Assembly: GCA_934725655.1 (NCBI GenBank)
Contig: CAKVCJ010000102.1
Span: 1-6,715, forward strand
DNA: 6,715 nt
Reading direction: 5' to 3'
Source of the DNA: an uncultured Brachyspira sp.
GTDB taxonomy: Bacteria > Spirochaetota > Brachyspiria > Brachyspirales > Brachyspiraceae
The notes below the pieces were generated by a model. It ran no database searches. It saw only the letters and a list, made by a program, of their open reading frames with translations, and was not told the DNA's origin. The translations under genes were made by a program, and so were the position numbers. Positions 1 to 5,309 of the stretch are shown here, one piece after another. How positions within the stretch are numbered: the stretch's first letter is position 1; every line of letters starts with the position of its first letter.

Positions 1-50
1 AATTCTGAGTTTATTTTTTTTTCTAATAAATTGATTTTATGGTCTATCAT
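1..50 (-). CDS. 5' end of an unidentified gene, cut by the window edge
   Basis: On the minus strand an ATG at 50-48 follows AAGGA (rc of 58-62) with a 7-nt gap, a textbook ribosome binding site. The frame then stays open to the window edge and reads MIDHKINLLEKKINSE. The fragment is hydrophilic and lysine-rich with a helical look, and is too short to assign to a family. It lies 91 nt downstream of the ComF-like gene on the same strand, so it may be the third gene of that operon or have its own promoter. I saw no convincing -35/-10 pair in the gap. The call rests only on start-site quality and the open frame. Confidence 0.55.
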   Translation of the reverse strand, partial: MIDHKINLLEKKINSE

Positions 51-141
51 AAACGATTCCTTTTTGCTGATATAGTAAAAACAGCAATTAACTAATAGTA
101 ATAGAGAAATTTATTTTTGTCAAATGATTATTAATTATTTA

Positions 142-600
142 TTACTCAAAATTATGATTTCTATAGCAAAATACTATCACTTCTATATCTGTAATATTAT
201 TTTCTTTTAATAATTTTATAAGCTCTTTTAATGTAGCACCAGATGCATAAACATCATCTATAATAAGAAGTTTTTTATTTTTAATGTTTTCTATATTTTT
301 TATAGTGAATGCATTTTTTATGTTGTCTTCTCTTTCTTTTAATGTTTCCAATACTTTTTGCTCTTTTATATTATTGTTTAATAGAATATCATCAGATTTT
401 TTTATATTGAGTGTTTTTGATATAGTATTGGCAAAGAAACTCATAACATTATTATTTTTATTTGAAGGTACATATAAAAGCAAATCAAAATTAGTATTTA
501 AATATTTATAGCAATTAAAAAAACTTTCAAATATTAAAGACGTATTATTTATACTGCCTTTTTTAAAAGCTCTAAGTTCATCTCCAAGCTCAAAATCCAA
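142..600 (-). CDS. ComF-family phosphoribosyltransferase-like protein
   Basis: This is a type I phosphoribosyltransferase fold protein of the ComF group, cytoplasmic. ComF proteins are linked to DNA uptake or processing in competent bacteria, but their reaction is poorly known. Counting from the TTG at 600, residues 87-100 (LKEREDNIKNAFTI) match the ComF 'eR..N..gaF' segment. Residues 113-123 (IIDDVYASGAT) form the PRPP-binding loop with its two aspartates. At 152 residues it lacks the N-terminal zinc-ribbon part of full ComF (usually about 220-240 residues). The only standard start in reach is the TTG, with GGGG placed too close to it. The frame is open back to 681, and the codons before the TTG (FKPYKTFYLDNNIRVSALGD) read like the missing N-terminal part of the fold. 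An ATT at 663-661, 8 nt after AAAGG and overlapping the stop of the upstream gene, is a plausible true start and would give 173 residues. Translation is probably coupled to the upstream gene. Confidence 0.85.
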   Translation of the reverse strand: MDFELGDELRAFKKGSINNTSLIFESFFNCYKYLNTNFDLLLYVPSNKNNNVMSFFANTISKTLNIKKSDDILLNNNIKEQKVLETLKEREDNIKNAFTIKNIENIKNKKLLIIDDVYASGATLKELIKLLKENNITDIEVIVFCYRNHNFE

Positions 601-655
601 ATCCCCAAGAGCAGATACTCTTATATTATTATCTAAATAAAAAGTTTTGTATGGT

Positions 656-1168
656 TTAAAAATTTTTGCTGCCTTTTTTGTTTATTATAATATATGTTAA
701 AGCTATATAAATAGAGTTTACAATTATGCCTTTATAGCTATTAATTAAAGAATTAAACCACATATCATAATTAAATATATTTAGTAATAAAATAGATGAA
801 AATCTTGCTGCAACAAAAGATAAAATAGATAAAATAATAATATAATTAGTGTTTTTAAAAAAATGCTTAACAGCTGATATTAATAAAGAATAAACTATTC
901 CTTCAAATATTAAAAAATATAAAATAGGAACATTCGGCATTTGAAATATTAAATAGTTTAGAAGGGGAGATAATATTGAAAGAGCTATTAAGTAAATTGG
1001 GCTTAAAATAAAAGAGCCTATAGACAAAGCAAAAAATATAGGAAGAAACTCTGTGCCTTTAAGTACTGCAAAGTGTACAGCAATAGGTGATATTATACTT
1101 ACTGCTATTAAAGATATGAGAATTAAACTTTCTAATTTTATTTTTTTTATAGCCAAACTACTAATCAT
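656..1168 (-). CDS. ECF-type transporter S component-like membrane protein
   Basis: A 170-residue, very hydrophobic protein with five or six likely membrane helices (about 14-34, 42-60, 62-76, 82-101, 108-130 and 147-162). The central block resembles substrate-binding S components of energy-coupling factor vitamin transporters: HFAVLKGTEFLPIFFALSIG (32-51), LSPLLNYLIFQMPNVP (66-81), then a conserved glutamate before a helix (FEGIVYS, 88-94). Such proteins bind a vitamin or its precursor and work with a shared EcfT/EcfA1/EcfA2 module, none of which is in this window. The substrate cannot be told from the sequence. The ATG at 1168 is supported by AAGGA (rc of 1177-1181) 8 nt upstream. Its stop lies inside the possible N-terminal extension of the ComF-like gene, so the two probably form an operon. 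Family assignment is by motif pattern only. Confidence 0.7.
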   Translation of the reverse strand: MISSLAIKKIKLESLILISLIAVSIISPIAVHFAVLKGTEFLPIFFALSIGSFILSPIYLIALSILSPLLNYLIFQMPNVPILYFLIFEGIVYSLLISAVKHFFKNTNYIIILSILSFVAARFSSILLLNIFNYDMWFNSLINSYKGIIVNSIYIALTYIIINKKGSKNF

Positions 1169-1219
1169 AAGATTATTCCTTAAATTATTTTTTGTTTTAA
1201 GTTATAAGTAATATATCAT

Positions 1220-1248
1220 AGTATAGATTTTTTTAAATATATTGAAAA
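1220..1248 (-). promoter_or_regulatory. sigma-70-type promoter for the S-component/ComF operon
   Basis: Minus strand: TTTTCA (rc of 1243-1248), a 17-nt spacer, then TATACT (rc of 1220-1225). Both boxes are near consensus, and the start of transcription would lie about 45 nt before the ATG at 1168. The -35 box sits just outside the edge of the G+C-rich element. A second possible start point is described in the findings. Confidence 0.5.
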
Positions 1249-1409
1249 AATATCTGCACTTTTCTTGAAGCGTTCCCGAATGGCGAAAACTTTGACGAAG
1301 TCCGAACCGCGACTGAAAGGAGTCCTTTAGGGCGGCCGAAGGGAGTACCTTCATGTGCGTAAGTCGGGAAAAGGTTGAATGAAAAACTTATATAACAAAT
1401 TTTATACAT
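1233..1409 (-). CDS. small open reading frame running through element 1 (doubtful)
   Basis: A 58-codon frame from the ATG at 1409 to the TAA at 1235-1233 crosses the whole G+C-rich element without a stop. It begins MYKICYISFSFNLFPTYAHE and includes GTPFGRPKGLL and TSSKFSPFGNA. There is no Shine-Dalgarno site before the ATG, and the last part runs over the promoter of the S-component gene. G+C-rich sequence has few stop codons by chance, and a plus-strand frame (1246-1363) is also open here, so coding is not shown. It is listed because the NLFP register is shared with the small frame in element 2 (QLFP). Confidence 0.2.
   Translation of the reverse strand: MYKICYISFSFNLFPTYAHEGTPFGRPKGLLSVAVRTSSKFSPFGNASRKVQIFFQYI
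1264..1386. repeat. G+C-rich structured intergenic element 1
   Basis: About 120 nt of roughly 50% G+C in a genome segment below 30%. Perfect 7-nt arms, TTCCCGA (1273-1279) and TCGGGAA (1364-1370), enclose 84 nt. Inside are CCGCGACT (1307-1314), which pairs with AGTC (1321-1324) and, after a bulge, with GCGG (1332-1335). There is also GAAGG (1338-1342) with CCTTC (1348-1352), a short GAC-GAA-GTC hairpin (1294-1302), and a quasi-palindrome AAAGGA-G-TCCTTT (1316-1328). Read on the minus strand, its outer edge (1386-1366) resembles the left edge of a second element at 6587. This is best explained as a member of a dispersed, small palindromic repeat family. A structured leader RNA is the alternative. 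Confidence 0.6.
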
Positions 1410-1412
1410 ATG

Positions 1413-1440
1413 CTGTCAATTGAATTTTTTTGTTTATAAT
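1413..1440 (+). promoter_or_regulatory. promoter for the 404-residue membrane protein
   Basis: CTGTCA (1413-1418), a 16-nt spacer and a perfect TATAAT (1435-1440). Transcription would start near 1447, only about 9 nt before the first ATG of the downstream gene, giving a very short leader. The -35 box overlaps a perfect TTGACA on the opposite strand (rc of 1414-1419) and the palindrome TCAATTGA (1416-1423). Confidence 0.5.
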
Positions 1441-1455
1441 ATAATATAGTTCTCT

Positions 1456-2670
1456 ATGGAAACAATGTATAATAAATTTTTAAATATAATAAATACTGAT
1501 ATCACTCTAAATAAAAACTTAAAAATATTAGTTAGCATATTTGCAGTACTATTTTCAAATGTGCCGTTATATATATATTTATTTAGTATTGATATAATAG
1601 AAGCAAAAACATTGATTTTGTTTATAGTAAAAAGTTATCCCTTTTCATTTTTTTATTTATTTTGCTTTACTATATTATTTCACACTGATGTATTAAAAAT
1701 TAAAACAATAATAATGACTTTTTTATCTTTTTTGCTTATAAGTTTATTGTTATTTTCTTTTCATTTTATATTTAATTATGTTGCAATGCCTCCTTATGAT
1801 TCTGAAGATTTTTATGTGATTATTAATAATTTAGTATTTGTGCCTTGTGTATTTTTTATTATAATGATTATTTCTTATATAAATTTTGATTTAAAAGATA
1901 CAAAAAATATTTCTGAGTTTTTTACTATGGTTGGAGAGACTTTCTCTTGGCTTTTTATTATTAATACGGCAAGCAGTGTTTTAATATCAATAGCATATTT
2001 TTCAATTTTTATAGTAGGTGCTTCTTTAGCTTCGCTGCTTTATTCTTATGATGAGGCGGGATTTATATTTGCCAAAATTGTTATTTCTTTAATAATCTTT
2101 TTGTATAGCTTAGCTTTATTTATATCTTATTTCTTATACAAAAAAACTAAATCTATTATATCAATATATTTATCAAGAATGATTATGATATTTAGCTTGG
2201 TACTTATATTTATACTTTTTATCGCATTATTATCTGCCGAATTTAGACCTTATGCCAATACTGTTAGTTTTGTAGTTTATAATATAGCACTTTCACTTAT
2301 GATGATAAATCTTTTCTTTACAAGATTAGATAAAAAAGCTACTATCTTAACTAAGATAATATATTGTCTGACAATAATTTCTATATCGTTATTAGATTTA
2401 ATTGTATTTAGCAGTGTTTTATATAGAATTATAACTTATGGGTTTTCTATGAGTAAGCTTATACTTTTAATAAATTGTATATTGTTTTTAGCACATCTTA
2501 TTTATATTGCTGTTAATGTTGTAAATAGATTTAGAGAATCATTTGAAGAGTGTATTGTGATGAAGGATATATGTATAGACAATACTAGGCATATGATATT
2601 TATTTATGTTTATTTAGTATGGTTTTTGATTATATGTTTTATTTTGCCGTTTTTCTTTGCGGGTGTATAA
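1456..2670 (+). CDS. polytopic membrane protein, DUF4153-like (tentative)
   Basis: A 404-residue integral membrane protein with about eleven hydrophobic segments (roughly 24-44, 52-75, 86-108, 121-142, 165-195, 204-227, 240-260, 267-288, 299-321, 334-356 and 380-402), joined by short charged loops. The segment LYRIITYGFSMSKLILLINC (322-341) resembles the 'R...YG.T..R' helix pair of DUF4153/DUF4173 proteins, whose function is unknown. The rest shows no motif I recognise. No signal peptide beyond the first helix, and no catalytic or transport motif, can be seen. The first ATG has no Shine-Dalgarno site and lies almost at the predicted transcript start. The ATG at 1465 has a weak GGA 4 nt before it and is an equally good start. 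The gene stands alone, convergent with a tRNA gene. That it is a real gene is nearly certain; the family is a guess. Confidence 0.85.
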   Translation: METMYNKFLNIINTDITLNKNLKILVSIFAVLFSNVPLYIYLFSIDIIEAKTLILFIVKSYPFSFFYLFCFTILFHTDVLKIKTIIMTFLSFLLISLLLFSFHFIFNYVAMPPYDSEDFYVIINNLVFVPCVFFIIMIISYINFDLKDTKNISEFFTMVGETFSWLFIINTASSVLISIAYFSIFIVGASLASLLYSYDEAGFIFAKIVISLIIFLYSLALFISYFLYKKTKSIISIYLSRMIMIFSLVLIFILFIALLSAEFRPYANTVSFVVYNIALSLMMINLFFTRLDKKATILTKIIYCLTIISISLLDLIVFSSVLYRIITYGFSMSKLILLINCILFLAHLIYIAVNVVNRFRESFEECIVMKDICIDNTRHMIFIYVYLVWFLIICFILPFFFAGV

Positions 2671-2697
2671 AGAGTAATAATGATTTTAAGTGGGAAG

Positions 2698-2771
2698 TGG
2701 GCCAGCAGGGACTTGAACCCCGGACCCGATGATTATGAGTCATCTGCTCTAACCGACTGAGCTACTGGCCC
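2698..2771 (-). tRNA. tRNA with anticodon CAT (tRNA-Ile2 or elongator tRNA-Met)
   Basis: A complete 74-nt cloverleaf on the minus strand. The acceptor stem GGGCCAG/CTGGCCC has 7 perfect pairs and discriminator A73. The D arm is GCTC-AGTCGGTTA-GAGC. The anticodon stem is GATGA/TCATC around loop CTCATAA, with anticodon CAT at rc of 2735-2737. The variable loop is GGGTC, and the T arm is CGGGG-TTCAAGT-CCCTG. The 3' CCA is not encoded (ACTT follows), so it must be added after transcription. It is not the initiator: the acceptor begins with a full G1-C72 pair and the anticodon stem lacks the three G-C pairs. Pairs C4-G69 and C5-G68 match the determinants by which TilS recognises tRNA-Ile2 in E. 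coli, which leans towards the lysidine-modified isoleucine tRNA, though elongator Met remains possible. Confidence 0.93.
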
Positions 2772-2804
2772 CCCTATGTAATTTTATTTTGTTTTGATTG
2801 TCTT

Positions 2805-2833
2805 ATTTTATAATAGAGTATTAAAAAAGTCAA
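2805..2833 (-). promoter_or_regulatory. promoter for the CAT tRNA gene
   Basis: Minus strand: TTGACT (rc of 2828-2833), 17-nt spacer, TAAAAT (rc of 2805-2810), each one base from consensus. Transcription would start near 2798, leaving about 27 nt of 5' leader to be removed by RNase P. An overlapping TATAAA gives a poorer spacing of 15. Confidence 0.6.
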
Positions 2834-2931
2834 TAGTAAAAGGTATATTTTTTTTATTTAATTCAATAATATAATTTTAATATTTAATTAAAAAATTATT
2901 TATATAAGTTTAAAAAGAGCTTTTAAAAAAC

Positions 2932-2959
2932 TTGACAAATAAAGCCTTTTAAGTAAAAT
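2932..2959 (+). promoter_or_regulatory. promoter for the cysS operon
   Basis: A perfect TTGACA (2932-2937), a 16-nt spacer and TAAAAT (2954-2959), preceded by A/T tracts (about 2848-2930) that could act as an UP element. Transcription would start near 2966. This gives a leader of about 42 nt with AAGGA (2994-2998) 9 nt before the ATG at 3008. The leader is too short for a T-box, which controls cysS in many Firmicutes, and none is seen. The rest of the 2772-3007 spacer is featureless A+T-rich DNA apart from the tRNA promoter. Confidence 0.7.
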
Positions 2960-3007
2960 GGTAGAAATATTTTTATCGATTGCAATTATTATTAAGGAAA
3001 TAGTTTT

Positions 3008-4417
3008 ATGATTAAATTTTATAATTCATTAACTAGGCAAAAAGAAGAGTTTAAACCTATGAATGATAATGAGGTAGGAATGTATTCTTGCGGCCCTACA
3101 GTTTATAATTATGCTCATATTGGTAATTTTAGGGCTTATATATTCAGCGATTTGCTTAGAAGGGTTTTAGAGGATTATGGTTATAATGTAAAATTAGTAA
3201 TGAATTTAACAGATGTTGATGATAAAACTATAAGAAACTCAAAGGAAAATCATATATCTTTAAGTGAATATACGCAAAAATATAAAGAGGCATTTTTTGA
3301 AGATATAAAAACTTTGGGAATAAAGCCTGCAACAGTAAATCCGTCTGCTACAGAGCATATAAAAGAGATGATAGATATAATAAAACTTTTAGAAAAAAAC
3401 GGACATACTTATGAGGCAGATGGTTCTATATATTTTAAGATTAGTACATTTCCGAGTTATGGAGAATTAGCTAATCTTGATAAACAGGAATTAAAAGAAG
3501 GTGCTTCTGGAAGAGTTTCGAGCGATGAATATGATAAAGAAAATGCAAGCGACTTTGTGCTTTGGAAGGCATATACAGAAGAAGACGGCGATGTTTATTG
3601 GGATTCGCCTTTTGGAAAGGGCAGGCCTGGCTGGCATATAGAATGTTCTGCTATGAGCTGCAAATATTTGGGCAAGCATTTTGATATACATACAGGCGGT
3701 GTTGATAATAAATTTCCTCATCATGAAAATGAAATAGCACAGAATGAAGCTGCTTTTAATGAGAAGTTTGTTAACTATTGGCTTCACTGCGAGCATTTGA
3801 TTGTTGATGGGGAGAAGATGTCTAAGTCTAAAGGAAATTTCTATACTCTTAGAGATTTGCTTAATAAAGGTTTATCTCCTGAGGCTATAAGATATTCGCT
3901 TATGAACTCTCATTACAGAAAACAATTAAACTTTACTATAGAAGGAATTAATCAATCTCAAAGTGCTATAGATAGAGTAAATGACCTTATATTTAGACTT
4001 AAAGATATTACTAAAACTGATGCCGATGACAGTGCTGTAATGAAGGAACTTGAAGAGGCTAATAAAAACTTTTTTGAATCTATTTATGATGATTTGAATG
4101 TTTCTGAGGCTTTGGGAGTATTTTTTAGTTTTATAAAGAGTATTAATGTTTCTTTTGAGTCTATTAATGTTAGCTCTAAAGATGCTATAATAAAATTTAT
4201 AGATAGAGTAAATAATATAATAAATTGTTTTAATATGAATGGAGAGAAGGAAATAGAAAGTACAGAAGAAGAAAAAATCAATAAACTCATAGAAGAGCGA
4301 ACTTTAGCGAAGAAAGAGAAAAATTATAAAAGAGCAGATGAGATACGCAATGAGCTTAATAGTATGGGAATAGAGATAATGGATACACCAAATGGGGTTA
4401 AATGGAAAAGAAAATAA
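3008..4417 (+). CDS. cysS: cysteinyl-tRNA synthetase
   Basis: Class I aminoacyl-tRNA synthetase that charges tRNA-Cys with cysteine using ATP, in the cytoplasm. At 469 residues it has the usual full length. The N-terminal zinc-binding segment MYSCGPTVY (25-33) leads into the HIGH-type signature AHIGN (36-40). The four expected zinc ligands are C28, C213 (in GWHIECSAMS), H238 and E242 (in PHHENEIAQNEA). The ATP-site KMSKS loop is at 270-274, followed by the helical anticodon-binding region. The C-terminal AKKEKNYKRADEIRNEL and GIEIMDTPNGVKWKRK are typical of the bacterial enzyme. Codon use fits the surroundings and nothing is broken. AAGGA lies 9 nt before the ATG. The gene is the first of a two-gene unit: its last 26 nt overlap the start of the exonuclease gene. 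Confidence 0.98.
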   Translation: MIKFYNSLTRQKEEFKPMNDNEVGMYSCGPTVYNYAHIGNFRAYIFSDLLRRVLEDYGYNVKLVMNLTDVDDKTIRNSKENHISLSEYTQKYKEAFFEDIKTLGIKPATVNPSATEHIKEMIDIIKLLEKNGHTYEADGSIYFKISTFPSYGELANLDKQELKEGASGRVSSDEYDKENASDFVLWKAYTEEDGDVYWDSPFGKGRPGWHIECSAMSCKYLGKHFDIHTGGVDNKFPHHENEIAQNEAAFNEKFVNYWLHCEHLIVDGEKMSKSKGNFYTLRDLLNKGLSPEAIRYSLMNSHYRKQLNFTIEGINQSQSAIDRVNDLIFRLKDITKTDADDSAVMKELEEANKNFFESIYDDLNVSEALGVFFSFIKSINVSFESINVSSKDAIIKFIDRVNNIINCFNMNGEKEIESTEEEKINKLIEERTLAKKEKNYKRADEIRNELNSMGIEIMDTPNGVKWKRK

Positions 4418-5291
4418 TATAATAGATTTGATAACTAAAACTTATCAGCATATCAATGGTATTGGTCCTAAAAAAGAAGCCTTACTCTGGGAAGAGGGTT
4501 TAACAGATTGGCAAAGTGTTATAAAAAATATTAATTATTATGCAATGCCGAGTTCTATAAGAGAGGCTTTAAAAGATGAACTTCCAAAATCTATATATAA
4601 TTTGAATGCCAAAAATTATGATTATTTTTTAAAGAAGTTTCCAAATCAAATACTTTATAGGCTTTATCCTATGTTTATGGATAGGGTAGTATTTTTGGAT
4701 ATAGAAACTACGGGTATGAAGCCTGCAAAGTCTTATGTTACAGTGATAGGGTGCTATGATGGGAAGGATATGCAGGTTTTTGTTCATGGCAAAAATGAAA
4801 GAGATTTTTTGGATTATATAAAAAATTATTCTATAGTTGTTACTTTTAATGGTTCTTGTTTTGATATACCTTTTTTGGAGCGATATTTTAATACAAAAAT
4901 AAAATGTGCTCAGATAGATTTACGTTTTGTGTTAAAGGATTTGGGATATACCGGCGGATTAAAAAAAATAGAGCAGGATGTTGGTATAGATAGGGGAGAT
5001 GATATGCTTGGTGTGAACGGATACACCGCTGTTTTGCTTTGGAATTATTATTTAGACACTAAAGATGAAACGGCAATAGATTCTCTCATACATTATAATT
5101 TGCTTGATACGGTTGATTTGGAATATTTATTATGTTTGGCATACAATAAATATGCAGAAAAATATAATGCTTCGCTTTTAGATTATAAAACTCTTCCTTC
5201 TGTAAGTAAGTATAAACCTAATAAAAAATTAATAGACTATCTGCATAAACATCCGCATAAATATTCGCCTAAGAATGATGATGATGATTAA
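4392..5291 (+). CDS. YprB-like DEDDy 3'-5' exonuclease/RNase H-fold protein with N-terminal HhH-like segment
   Basis: A predicted soluble metal-dependent nuclease. Residues about 18-45 (including INGIGPKKEALLWEEGLTDW) look like a helix-hairpin-helix that could bind DNA or RNA. The exonuclease fold spans about 98-255. Its acidic residues are D103 and E105 in FLDIETTG (101-108), D158 in FNGSCFDIPFLE (152-163), and Y235/D239 in YNLLDTVDLEYL (235-246). The Y-x3-D spacing places it in the DEDDy class and in the YprB-like 'ribonuclease H-like' family (known in Bacillus, role unsettled). The C-terminus is basic and then ends in NDDDD, encoded by a GAT run. The ATG at 4392 lies inside cysS in another frame, with ATGGA 9 nt upstream. 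A TTG at 4428 is a less likely start. The overlap means its expression is tied to cysS, but no functional link follows from that alone. Confidence 0.85.
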   Translation: MGLNGKENNIIDLITKTYQHINGIGPKKEALLWEEGLTDWQSVIKNINYYAMPSSIREALKDELPKSIYNLNAKNYDYFLKKFPNQILYRLYPMFMDRVVFLDIETTGMKPAKSYVTVIGCYDGKDMQVFVHGKNERDFLDYIKNYSIVVTFNGSCFDIPFLERYFNTKIKCAQIDLRFVLKDLGYTGGLKKIEQDVGIDRGDDMLGVNGYTAVLLWNYYLDTKDETAIDSLIHYNLLDTVDLEYLLCLAYNKYAEKYNASLLDYKTLPSVSKYKPNKKLIDYLHKHPHKYSPKNDDDD

Positions 5292-5309
5292 AAAGAATTA
5301 TTTATTTTT

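Noticed and set aside
39..95. Short plus-strand frame MVYHKRFLFADIVKTAIN
   Set aside because: Only 18 codons with no ribosome binding site, and it overlaps the well-supported minus-strand start at 50.
284..511. Plus-strand open frame of 75 codons
   Set aside because: It is antisense to the ComF-like gene, has no ribosome binding site, and its phenylalanine/leucine-rich product is the mirror of A-rich codons.
1246..1363. Open plus-strand frame through element 1
   Set aside because: No start codon. Two overlapping open frames on opposite strands are expected in G+C-rich DNA, where stops are rare.
2913..2924. AAAAG-AG-CTTTT inverted repeat upstream of cysS
   Set aside because: Such short A/T palindromes occur by chance in DNA of this composition, and it has no link to a known operator.
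3491..3796. Minus-strand open frame of 101 codons
   Set aside because: It lies wholly inside cysS, whose zinc and active-site motifs run through this stretch. No independent start signal or family resemblance.
4084..4290. Minus-strand open frame of 68 codons
   Set aside because: Antisense shadow of the cysS C-terminal region, low complexity (S/L/I/F).
5275..5290. GAT triplet run at the end of the exonuclease gene
   Set aside because: A short codon repeat encoding a DDDD tail, common at acidic C-termini and not a meaningful tandem repeat.
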